A DNA stretch of 64,000 bases from Nectonema munidae (taxonomy: Eukaryota > Nematomorpha > Nectonematoida > Nectonematidae). Both the position numbers and the translations under genes were made by a program. Shown here piece by piece: positions 35,165-45,567 of the stretch (positions within the stretch are counted from its first letter, which is position 1; each line of letters begins with the position of its first letter). Location of the stretch: NCBI GenBank assembly GCA_030549495.1, contig JAUIRK010000570.1:1837501-1901500 (forward strand), in the 5' to 3' direction. A model generated the notes under the pieces. It had not been told where the DNA came from. It searched no databases and was given only the letters and a program-made list of their open reading frames with translations.

Positions 35165-38100
35165 TTAGAAACAGACATTCGGCACTGGACGCTGCGTTTT
35201 AGAATTAGGCTGGTCATCAGAAACAACTTCAAAAATGCAAGATTTATAGGAAGCAGATAATGACAAAATGAAAAGGTAGCAAAACTTACGAGTTTTTGTT
35301 ACGAGGATTTAAGGTGTGTTAGAAATTTCTGCGATGATAGTAGAATATATCATTTTTCTATAAAAAGGTTCGTCTTATTGATAAATGCTTGTGGCTTGCA
35401 TTTTTTCTATGCGTTGGATGATTGAACTATGATGATATCAAGAGGACTCTAACCTCAAAAAGGGTATATTTTTTTAACAAAATTCAATAAACTTTAAGTT
35501 GTTTATAGATGACTTTAAACAAAATCATTTCTTTTAAAAATGTCACTTTTCTATTAGTGTTTTTGATCTTATAAATAAAGGAACACTTTTAAAATGGCGT
35601 CTAGAAGCCGAATACAGCGATCCATATTAGTAACAAATTGTGTCCATGGGAGGTTACTAACTTACTTACATGCCTACTAACAAAATAACTAACAATGTTA
35701 TGTACTTCCTGAACTACCATCCAACTTCATAGCAGCTTAGCTAAAAGTGCAAGCAGTGTTCCTCGGCATCCCAAGGTGGCGTGAAAATTTTATATTCATG
35801 ATAAACGGTGCTTAAAAAGTGATACCCATTTGCGATTTCATAGGGCGAATAAAGAATAGTACGCATTACGTGCGAAATAATGAGAAAATCATCAGCTTTG
35901 GCAAAGTGGAAAGGAATGCGCATGTAGTCATTGTTTTGATACCACCACTGGAATTGGCGCGCTTGTTGACACCTAATCAAAGTTAAAAAGAACACAAATC
36001 AGGAGCATATTATTTTAGAAGTAGGACTATAAGATTAAACATAATTCCTCAGCAGTAAGCAGTCTAATGATTGGTATACAATGAAAATCAAAGCTTCTTT
36101 AATAGCAAGGCAAGCTATTTATTTTGGCATAGTTTTAAAGACAAATAGTAAAATTCTAATTCAAGGCTTACATATTTGTTTAGCATATCATTGCAGCATT
36201 CAGTGTGCTTTTAAAGAACAAGAAAAATCGACCCCGCCTCCAGCTAATTTAGTCATGCCATTTAGAAAGATCCTTTAACCATTTTTTTTTAGGAAATAAG
36301 ACTTCATTCATAATAAAAGTTGGTTTGCATCATAGTTTTAATCTTATCCTATGAAAACAATGTCGCATTATACATTGGGTGAAAATACATTTTATAACTA
36401 CTTTTATTTATTGATGACATGACGATTTTCTACCCAAAGCAAATGCCAAATTTGAAGGAAACAGACACAAACACAATTAAATAAAGACAACAAACTAGCT
36501 AAAAAGTCACTTTTATCTACAGCATAAACTTAGTGATCGCTGTTATACGATTTTGAACGGAATTTTAATTTGGAGCAGCACAAAGAGGCGGCATTGCATA
36601 TGAGCGCCTATATCTGCCTGCCTGTTTTTCTATTTTTTTGTTCTTATTCCTCATATTATCATGCTCTATATTTCTTATTTGATAAACTTTGAATTACAAG
36701 GGTACCCCACTTTACGGGTAATTTTTTTATTATAAATCTACCATAACAAAATTCAAAGATTTGTCGTCACAGCCAATGATATCATTGATTTTCGATATTT
36801 TTTGCTTTATATTATTAGAATACGCGTATTGTCAAAAATATATCAATAATATAAGAATAACCTATTGTATAAATTATACCTCAATTTATCAACTCTAACT
36901 TTACAGCAGCAGGAACAAACAAATGAACTGATTAAGCGAGAACTCATAAAACGATCTTTTTGTGCAGTTTGGAAAATATCTTTATAACACTAGTGGAACT
37001 CGCATTAATTATTATCTGCCGATTAAATTCTTTAGATAGTGGGGCCCGGCCCCAAGTGCCCTATTTGGGTACGTGCATGTTTATAGCACTAGGAAGCATC
37101 TCTGACCTCCTACTTATCTGGCGAAGTCAACTCCTCTTTTTCTTAGATGAATTATACTCTAAATCCACTTATAGGCAGTGATAGCTTACGTTACCGTTCG
37201 CTTCGTATTTTTAACTTCACTTTTTTTCTACCATAAAAGCGCATTGGAATAAAAAATAGAGGATATTTAAAAACGTATCGGAATTTCAAAAAATTGAAAT
37301 GTAATAGCATATGGGACACGAGCAAAAATATTTATTTTGGGGTTATTTACTTTGTGAATAAATGAGTACAATAATGTTAACTTTAATCATTGCTGCTAGG
37401 CTTCTTAAATTTTTTATACTACTCCTAAAAGAAGCATAGCAAATATAAAATGTATTATAATAAATTTAATTGAATATTTATATAATGTCGAAAAAGGAGT
37501 TTGTACAAGTAATTTTCTGCATTTGCTATTTCTTTTTTTGCTTAAATTGATTTAATATCAATGATATAATAAAAAAGCCGCGCGAGTAAGGTTGGTAATG
37601 GGTTTCGATAAGTAAGGGTCTTGGGTTCGATCCCGCATCAAGCCTACTTTCTCATAGTTCGATATAAGCGGTGTAATTGTACCTTCTCGATGAAAACACC
37701 CTACGCTACCTTTACCTTTGATACATATAAAAATGATATTCTCTATGGATTTATTTTAGATGAATTTGTGTTAATGTTCCTGAATTTACGGAAAGATTAT
37801 TAGTTTCTGGTTTCGTGAAAATCACCTATTTTTTAATCTTGCTTGAAAATTTAAACAAGAAAAAATTTAGGATTAAGGAATAAAAATCTATTACGAGCAC
37901 TAAATAAATGTCAATCTTAAAGATTTTAAATTGATCTTTATACTATATACAAGCAAAAGATAAGGTAGAAGTTATGAAAGAAATCCTGATAGCTCATATG
38001 AAGAAACAGACATTTTTATTGTGGCAAAAGTATCTCTTAATCCTAATTAACTGAATAAAATCAAACTTATATTTTTTGGCTGAAAGAAAATTTAATGAAA

Positions 38101-41100
38101 CAAATGGCATGCGTTTCTTTAATGATACTGATCTCTTATAGATGCTGTGAGCGGAGAGAAAGGAAGTATAGAAAACCATTCTTAGATGAGTGCACATTTA
38201 AAGATATAAATCAAATATATGAAATCCGGGGAGCAAAACTTGGCAAAAATTTATAAGGAATCCTGGGAAAGAATAATTAGTGTTAAGTAAATGAAACTTA
38301 ACGAAAAAATGAAACGTAAAACCTTATCTACTGGAATATGCTATCACTCAAGTAACGATCTTCAACTTGAAAAATTTATTTACAACTCAGATGTTCGATA
38401 AAAAAACGTACCGAACTTAGATATTTTTTGTAATTTAGTTTTATTTTCGTATATTAATATTTTTCAGTTGACATTTTGCCACAACCCGCAATTTGTCGCC
38501 ATTTTGAATGTCAACAAAATGTGCATCCATATTTTTGATCGATATTTTATATCTGTTGTCGACAATTAGTCATATAACCACAAAAAATATATAATGCATG
38601 TTTATGAAAAACACCTTAACCCTTAAAGCTTCTGTAAAACCTTTCTTTTTTGATATGATTTGACCATTTGCCTTAATTTACTTCTCTGTTGTATTGAAAA
38701 ATGCTTCTGGATAACCAGAGGAAACTGTAAAAATTACCCTGGAAGTTTGGCCGAAATGAGTTGAACGCAGAAAACTTGATATCCACGCACAATGATCCAA
38801 GTTGCGAAGAAAGAAATTATAGAAAAAATGAAGCTGATGATGAATGCAGGAATAACGAGGCGATCCGGGTGATTCAAACTGAAAGAAAAAGCAGGAATAA
38901 AAAATTAACTTGTAAAATTTATGCATTTAACAAAAATGTCATTACATCTCAAAATATACAAATAGGAATAAGCCCGTCAAGAAGTTAATCAAATTAACAT
39001 GAAACACACCCCTTACTAATTAAAAAAAATGGGTCGGATAAAATCAAAGTTTTATAGAATAAATAAGAAGAATTCAGTAAAGACAGATTAAATCAAGAAC
39101 ATTATGAAGAAATTAATGGGGATCCAGATTCTCAAAATCTGGTAAAGCGAACAAGCTGTGTCAATTGGAATCAAGTCAACGTGAATCCACATGTGAGTAG
39201 AAATATAGAATAGCGTTTAAGTTATATGTCCTTGAAAAGAAACAATTCAAATCACAGTTAGAATATGTACTTCATAATCAATGCACACTCAATTTTTTCG
39301 AACATTAATTGCCATGTGGATTTTCTTCATAGCGTGACTCTGAAATTTGATCATATTGTATGAATTCAAAAACCTTGAAATCATCCTTTTCTTTCTAATT
39401 TTGCTTCTCCTTCCTTTTGTATTTTCAAAGAATAGCTCTAAATTTACACTTCAATTCAAACGACTACAATTAAAAAGAAAACCATGTGCATCTTCCCATC
39501 TTTACAAAGACTGTTTCCCTATTTATCTTCAATAAAATATATTTTTTGTTATCCATGATAAAATTTGTATGTTATCCATAATATTATTTATATTATACTG
39601 AATGCTATTTGGAGTTTCAGATTAAACACATAAAATCAAATTTTTCATTCAGTTGAAGCTGAAAATGGTTGCACATGAAGGCGCATCCAGGATCTATGGT
39701 CAGAGTCCAGATATTACCGTAAATTTTGAAGAAGGCCAGATAAGATGATTGAACTTATTCTGGTATCATAATAAATATTCTTAGGGTGGGTGGCAGACGT
39801 TTTATCAGGGTAAGGAAGGCTGACTTACAGGCTTTTTACACTAACGGGGTATATTGGACGAGTCTAGGTAAATTCACAGATGTTTCAATTCACCTATGTG
39901 TATTCACCGACAATTAATTTCACTGAAAAAAGATATATTGATTTTTAAATTCATTATTGATTTATTGATTACAAATTCATTTCATCACATTTTAATTTTC
40001 CTTACAATTAAAACTCAGAATTAAATTATTTTAATATTTTGTTATTTTATCTTCTGCTTTTTTTCTTTTGTTGAAATAACTGATCATTTTCCTTCTGCTC
40101 CTTTTTCTTAAATCTTGCTCTTAAAATGGCCGTTGATTGTCGGTGAATTGACACATAGGTGAATTGACAGTCGGTGAATTTACCGAATACGACATTGGAC
40201 CCCAAATTCATGTAGCTTAAAAACACAATTTTTTCATAAATAATATCTTATTCAGAAAAAATAAAAATTTGAAGTTTCTTTACATATGTGTCAAACACTT
40301 TTTGTTTTTCTAGCTTTTTTGTTTTTCACGCTTTGTTTATTTTTATTTACCAAGGTATCAAGTGAATCACCAACTCCTGCTAACTCTTTAGCCAAAGCTA
40401 TAAGAAAGTTTCTGCGTTTTTTCTTCACATTCTTTTTGGCTAAACTGTTCCAAATTATAAAAGAATTAATAGCCGAAACATCAATCATATTAAAAAAAAT
40501 ACTAAAGGCCATCTTCTTGACATTCTTTTTGACCTTCACTTGGTTCGAGTATAGCATATCTAGCGATAGTGCTTTTTATTAGAGATGCTGTTGTTTCAGT
40601 ACTAGAAGATCGAAATCTGAAAACGCAATTGTGACCACCGGTTTCAATAATTGATGAAAAGTAATAAGGAGGGAAAAAAGCTTCGTTCCGATCGAAAAGT
40701 TGCAAAGAAATAAAAACAGGCGTAAATTATTCTATTGATCTTGACATTCAATATCGAGGGGATAATGAAACCTTTGATTCATCAAATTGGTAAATGGGAT
40801 ACATTTATCAAGATCATGCTAGCTACAAATCCTACATTGAAACGAAATGCATGAGGAGTTTGTGAAAAGTTATAAATCTACAAACCATTTTTGTCTTCAA
40901 GATCGTGTGAAGAATTTATAAGAGTTCTAGGTCAAAGTGTTATTCAGGTGGTTAGAGACATAAATGTACTCAATCCAAATAAATTAGTGCAAAAGCAGTA
41001 GCAGAAATGAAGAATTTCGTTATGTTAATGTCTCTATCTATTTTTTTCTCTTCTTCTAAAGTAGTGATGCGATCACAATTACAAAGAAGATAATTGGACT

Positions 41101-42011
41101 TGATTTTGAGGATGATGTGAGCCTCTGTCTTTAAGTTATATATAAAACGCATTAAAATAATGAACAAAGAATCAATTTTGTAAAATTTGAAGCTTTATCC
41201 TTGGACGCCCAGTGCGACATCAGTATGATATAAAATAAACATCAAATGAGGGGTGGGGGAGGTTCGCTGGACCCAAGTCAGTATATTTTTCTTTCCTTTG
41301 CCAAATTTTTGAAGGCAGTTGCACTAATTGCTAATCTCAGGAGACCTTTCTACCCATATAGTTTATTTAGTTTTCCCGTACCACACCACCAAGAAAATGA
41401 TGTTTCTTCGTTTCTTATATGGAATATAGATAGTTATCCATTCATAAAGTATAAGAAAAAAAGTTTTGCATCATTGAGATAAAAAATGAGGCAAGTGCAA
41501 CTAATACTCTTAAGGTCCAATGGGGCACTAGTTTGCTATAAAATAAAAATCTTATGTTTTAAGTTATATAAAACGCATTGAAAAATCTAGGCATGCAATT
41601 AATTTTTAAAAGACTGGGTCTTATAAGCCTAACGAATTAAACGAAGACAGTTTCAAAGAGCTTAAAATAATATGAAGAGTACATGTTGGAGTGGTGGACG
41701 TTGGAGCGCCGGCAAACAACGAAAAAGCCGCATGTAATGAAGGAATAGCAAAAGGAGGCTGCCCCCGAGAAGAGGACATAGTTGCACACCTTCACATTCG
41801 TCCACTCTGAAAGCTGGTTGTCGACGTGGAGGGAGGAGCCATTGATCGTGTACCTGCACAACGAGAAGAAGGGACAATACGTGTCTAGGTTGCGGAAGGC
41901 ATTGCCCAGTGACATCGTCCACACGAAGGAGGAGCAAGTGCCGAGGAGGTTCGTGATGAGGGAGATGATGCGCCAGTAGCTCGGAATTTCAACTGCGTAA
42001 ATTCGCCTCAT
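35165..42011 (-). CDS. TMEM179/TMEM179B-family four-helix membrane protein, four exons
   Basis: Assembled by eye from splice sites and phase: exon 1 42011-41683 (donor AT|GTACTC), exon 2 38878-38738 (acceptor TTTTCTTTCAG, donor GG|GTAATT), exon 3 35972-35870 (acceptor AACTTTGATTAG, donor CAC|GTAATG), exon 4 35284-35165 with TAA. Lengths 329+141+103+120 give exactly 231 codons (230 residues; human relatives are 219 and 233). Four hydrophobic spans lie near residues 15-35, 78-100, 117-140 and 186-204. CPFF.....INGSSL (46-61) and C..Y...GA (76-84) match TMEM179B's CPLY....LNGSSL and C.Y..GA; G..VFC (142-147) and C..A..F.W (158-166) match the loop before helix 4. The function of the family is unknown. 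Exon codons are GC-richer than the surroundings. Least certain are the exon 4 acceptor (weak pyrimidine tract) and whether a further 5' exon exists, since CAG at the start of exon 1 could be an acceptor. Confidence 0.72.
35285..38737. other. introns 2 and 3 of the TMEM179-like gene (with exon 3 between)
   Basis: Intron 3 spans 35869-35285; intron 2 spans 38737-35973. Intron 2 contains a tRNA-derived SINE (37577-37722). The open frame at 36960-37181 (plus strand) includes a GGGGCCCGGCCCC palindrome and hydrophobic runs but matches nothing recognised; it is probably another mobile scrap. Confidence 0.5.
37577..37722 (+). repeat. tRNA-derived SINE, family S1
   Basis: Begins GCCGCGCGAGTAAGG, has a perfect pol III B box GGTTCGATCCC at 37624-37634, and ends with the family tail CCTTCTCGATGAAAACACC and TACCTTTACCTTT, shared with the copy at 8698-8766. 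It lies antisense to the TMEM179-like gene in its second intron. Confidence 0.8.
39867..40184. mobile_element. MITE with about 50-base inverted repeats, 318 bases
   Basis: The left end GGTAAATTCACAGATG...ATTCACCTATGTGT...ATTCACCGACAAT and the inverted right end agree over about 50 bases, with ATTCACCGACA and ATTCACCTATG repeated within each arm. The arms may reach to GGGGT at 39846 and ACCCC at 40203. The middle is AT-rich. It lies in intron 1 of the TMEM179-like gene. No target duplication could be fixed. Confidence 0.75.
40291..40557 (-). pseudogene. piggyBac transposase, C-terminal fragment
   Basis: The minus-strand frame reads MAFSIFFNMIDVSAINSFII followed by WN, then a basic stretch RRNFLIALAKELAGV. 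This corresponds to the piggyBac region W..A.......I...NSFIIY followed by R..F...L...L. In the rest of the upstream sequence (to about 41170) no catalytic-domain motif could be recognised, and the C-terminal cysteine cluster is missing. The fragment is open over 88 codons. It lies in intron 1 of the TMEM179-like gene, on the same strand as that gene. Confidence 0.75.
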
Positions 42012-42440
42012 TTCGTTGAATTTAGAGAGAGCACATAGCGTTTAATGAGTGAGCAACTGCGAGTACTGAAACATAATCAAGAATGGAATCCAAAAAAGGG
42101 TCATTGAAGATGGCAGTAATTTGAAAATTCATGATAAAATATATTAAAGCTTAAAAATCAAGTCTAAAGTATGAATGAATGAAAAGGCAAGGACAAGTTT
42201 AGCTATGAAACCGCCTGAGGAAAAGTGAAAAGATAATGAAACTATACAAATCATTTTTCATTTGTCTCTATATTTTTTGAATTTAATCTATTTTGTTAAA
42301 TAATTTTCAAATTTAGATACAAAAGGAACAAAAATTTCTGCAAAAAAGTTATGTTTTATACAAATCTTAAGGCCTCACATTTAAAAGAGGCTGAATGTTG
42401 AAATACACAATAGAAAAGATAAAAATGAAACAAAATTTAC
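42012..42440. other. 5' flank of the TMEM179-like gene
   Basis: An in-frame TAA lies about 36 bases upstream of the proposed ATG. AT-rich; no promoter motif could be assigned. Confidence 0.35.
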
Positions 42441-43330
42441 TCAAATATGCTAAAATTGAGGAATAAAAACGAAAAGTTTGATGAGTTGAAGTTTATCATC
42501 CGCAAAGAAAATAAGCTGATAAAGATAGTGATTTGGAAAGCGAAACAGAAATACTATGAAGAGCTTTTTTCTGGTGAGAATTTATCTTGTAAAAGAATGT
42601 GGAATAAATTATATGTTTGGCTTCGAATCCAATCAGATTGTAAAATCAACATAAAGATGAACAACACTGATGTAAAAAAAAGTTACTACCTGATCTGTTC
42701 TTATTTCATTTCAAAAATAAGTTCAATCACCTTGAAAGCAATGGCAAATTAGAAAAACACACAAATAACACTTCGTTTTTTCCTGCGATATTGCACTCCC
42801 AATAACCTTTAGCAATCAAAACATTTAGATCTAAAGACTCACATGATTTTTATGGTTTTACTACACTCATATCATTAAAAAAATTCTGTTTTTTGGTCAA
42901 AGTCACTAGTATAATTATTTAATAAAATTATTGCTGAAGATAACTACCCATCCTGCCTAAAAATATCTAAACTTGTCCCCGTCTATAAAAAAGAGATCAA
43001 AGTTGTTTTTCTAATTATTATAGGCCAATTTCAATAGTTCCTACCATTTTCGAGGATATTTAAAAGATTATTGAGTGTTCAAATTTATGGAGTTTTTTGA
43101 AAATAATAATCTATTTCGGGTACTCATATTGTCTATCGGAAAGGGTATTCTATTGATAACTTGCTTTCTTTATTCATTGATCATTTCATTCACACTATAA
43201 ATAATGATCATAAGTGTTTATAGCCTTAATTCTTCTTTGTAGTGGCGCTTTCAATACAGTAAACCATTCTAGACTTTTACAAAAACTAGTGAAGCATGGC
43301 TTCGCAAAATTTAGATTACGTTGAGATGGT
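42441..43330 (+). mobile_element. LINE (CR1/Jockey-like) reverse-transcriptase fragment
   Basis: LIKIVIWKAKQKYYEELFSG (about 42510-42570) is the linker before the RT domain (family: I..AK..YY...F). Then, across frame breaks, VFLIIIGQFQ/NYYRPISIVPTIFEDI (about 43005-43060; family: NYRPISLLP..SKI.E), LSEG.YSIDNLLSLFIDHF (about 43135-43190) and CSGAFNTVNHSRLLQKLVKH (about 43237-43300; family: DLSKAFDTV.H..LL.KL). Several breaks; the catalytic DD region and the 3' end are lost. Confidence 0.75.
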
Positions 43331-43636
43331 AGTCGGCGAATCTCGAGATAAGGTAAATGAAGACAAGATTTGCACTTCTTTGAACTTACCGCTTCTTTGA
43401 ACACATCCTTGCTTGTCTATTTTGGATCAAGAAGAAAGAAAAAAATGGGGGAAAACTAACTATCCCGAGAAAGATAAGGTACCACAAGAAGAGACCATCT
43501 CCTCCACTTTTCATTTCCCGATATATATATATATATGTGTGTTTGCGAAAAATTCTAGATTTCTCCAAGTAGATGAAATTTTTGGAGACAAACGACTTAG
43601 TTTTTCACGGTGATGTCTTGCGACATATCAATCAAG
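43331..43636. other. intergenic, short AT microsatellite
   Basis: (AT)n run at about 43520-43537. No gene recognised. Confidence 0.4.
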
Positions 43637-43640
43637 TTAA

Positions 43641-45346
43641 TCCTATTAATACTATATAGTTGGATAACACTTTTAAAAAGGTTTCGAAACACTTCTACCA
43701 GATAATTACAGTCCACGCTTTTCACAACAGCATACAACTACGTTTTCTTTATGCTCTAGCTTCTAATAAAAAAAGAAACAATTTTGTTTTAATGCACCCC
43801 TTTTTATCTTACAAAACTTTAGTAAAATTTTCAAAAATTTGAAAACAATAGTTGTTGAAAATCAAATCACAAACATTTGTGGTGATTTCAAAAGAAGTAT
43901 TATTTCTTTCGCAAAAAGGTAAAATTAAGTTTCCATTTTGAATTGGATTAAATACGCGTTATTTTAAGTCCCTTCCTATTGCTAAACGCGTGATGTTATT
44001 TTCACTTCTATCAGAAAGTTTACAAAAAATTAGCTTTTTATTAAAATAAATTATATTTTAGGTAATTAAGTTAATTAATTAGAAGTAATTCAAGAATTTA
44101 CTTTCTTGATTTATTTTGAATCAACCTGGATAAATCGGTATGAAATGAAAATGTGGAATGTCCATGAAAAAAGAATTAGAACCAACATTCACTGCGAAGG
44201 CTTTCACAACTCGTAAAACCTAATGCTTATTTTGCTTTCAATTTTTAGGATGGAATCTTCCCTCCCATTTGAAAAAACGACAGTTTATGAAGTTTTAGAG
44301 TTTTTCGTACTTTCTGAAGAAAAATTCCTCAAAGATATGAATGAAATTGAGGATTCCAGATATTGCTGGAATGAAAGAAATAAAAGAAAGAAAAAAGAAA
44401 GTATTGATAACATTTTAAAAGAATATGAAAAGTATGCTGAATTTAGTGGTGATATTCATTTTTTATGAATACCAATAAAATCTGTCAAAAAATTGATTAA
44501 TAGTTGACACCTCATCTCAAAAAATAACTTTTTATTGAAATAATTATCTAAATCTATTGCCTTTTCCAAATATTTAAAAATATTTCTGTAGACATTAGAC
44601 GTAAATGGAACATTTGATTGACACTTTCAGATATTTTAAAACCCCTAAATGCATAAACTAATTTCAGAAATAAAACTATCATGGTTGATTTGGTAAAAAA
44701 ACATATATTTCATGTAAAATTAGAGAGAATATTAATGGAGATAGTATTCAGACGTAACCCGCAAATTTGATTAAACTGATAGTAAAAGCTCTAAATGCGA
44801 AAACTGAGTCCAGAAACGAAACCAGCATGATCCATTTGTATAAAAAAAATATATTTGATGTAAAATTTGAATCAATATTTTTGGAAACAAATTTTAAATG
44901 TAAAAAATGAGTCTAGAAATGAAACCAGCATGGCCGATTTAGTATAAAAACATATATTTTATGTAAAATTTGAAAGAATAATTTATTATATATATTTCTA
45001 ACCAATCAAAATTTTGATTGATATTTTCTAAAAAGAAGATTATTGAAAAAATTATATATATTATATATATATATAAAGTGTGTTATGCCTTCCAAACTGT
45101 ATATAATTATAAAATTTCAAGGTAGTATATAATATAGACCCTAGGTTATAAGATTACAGATAATGTCAAAATTTTGCTGAAAATTTTTTCATTTTGATTG
45201 ACAGTTTTTGACATGAAAGGGTCATTCAACTACGATGAAAATGATATCAAAAGATGCAGCTAGCGATTTTATGAAGTCACGAAATTTGAAGGGGTATGAT
45301 TCAGCCAATTTTGTCCAATTAATTTTTAGTGAAGGCACTAATAGGA
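43641..45346. mobile_element. TTAA-flanked element P2, 1.7 kb
   Basis: TTAA lies at 43637-43640 and 45347-45350. Ends TCCTATTAATAC and, inverted, TCCTATTAGTGC match those of P1. The right two thirds (44440-45346) reproduce P1 in short form: one family 1 unit, then three to four family 2 units, then the P1 right arm (TTGATTGACAGTTTT, TGACATGAA.GGGTCATTCAA, AAAAGATGCAGCTAGCGATT). It lacks the long satellite array and most of the G/C hairpin. The left third is not shared with P1 and contains an open frame (see 44250-44468). Confidence 0.75.
44250..44468 (+). CDS. 73-codon open frame in P2, unrecognised
   Basis: ATG at 44250 directly follows an acceptor-like CTTTCAATTTTTAG. The peptide is charged: MESSLPFEKTTVYEVLEFFV then a Glu/Lys-rich helix (NERNKRKKKESIDNILKEYE) and ends AEFSGDIHFL. 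That last stretch is encoded by the start of a family 1 satellite unit (GCTGAATTTAGTGGTGATAT), whose TATGA supplies the stop. It could be a captured host exon or a relic of the autonomous element's gene. It has no known domain and may not be expressed. Confidence 0.35.
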   Translation: MESSLPFEKTTVYEVLEFFVLSEEKFLKDMNEIEDSRYCWNERNKRKKKESIDNILKEYEKYAEFSGDIHFL

Positions 45347-45350
45347 TTAA

Positions 45351-45550
45351 GTAGTCTTCTTGTATATCTATTCAATCAAATGTAATGTATATATTTTATT
45401 ATATCACATTTCAATTACGTTTACAATATGATTATAATAGTGATGTGTTTCTTGATTTATATGATTTGATAAATTCTTCTTCTATCACTTGAAAAGAATT
45501 GGTAGGCAAAATGAAGGAGTTCCATCGATATACCTAATTTACTGACAGAT
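45351..45550. other. spacer between P2 and LINE B
   Basis: AT-rich, nothing recognised. Confidence 0.4.
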
Positions 45551-45567
45551 AAAATATTTTGAATGAA

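Larger units (their letters stand above)
38879..41682 (-). other. intron 1 of the TMEM179-like gene
   Basis: A 2.8-kb intron holding the MITE and piggyBac fragment above. A sequence near 41120-41160 (TTTAAGTTATATATAAAACG) recurs near 41555-41580. No other coding content was seen. Confidence 0.6.

Noticed and set aside
36960-37181. 73-codon frame with hydrophobic runs in intron 2
   Set aside because: No family match, no splice support; hydrophobicity follows from T-rich sequence.
38761-38988. 75-codon plus-strand frame
   Set aside because: It is the antisense shadow of exon 2 of the TMEM179-like gene, which has splice sites and phase in its favour.
39081-39190. Plus-strand stretch reading NQEHYEEINGDPDSQNLVKR before a GTGAGT
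   Set aside because: It looks exon-like but lies antisense in intron 1 of the TMEM179-like gene, is short, and matches nothing recognised.
41662-41979. Overlapping frames on both strands at exon 1 of the TMEM179-like gene
   Set aside because: Shadows of the hydrophobic, GC-richer exon; only the frame from 42011 matches the family.
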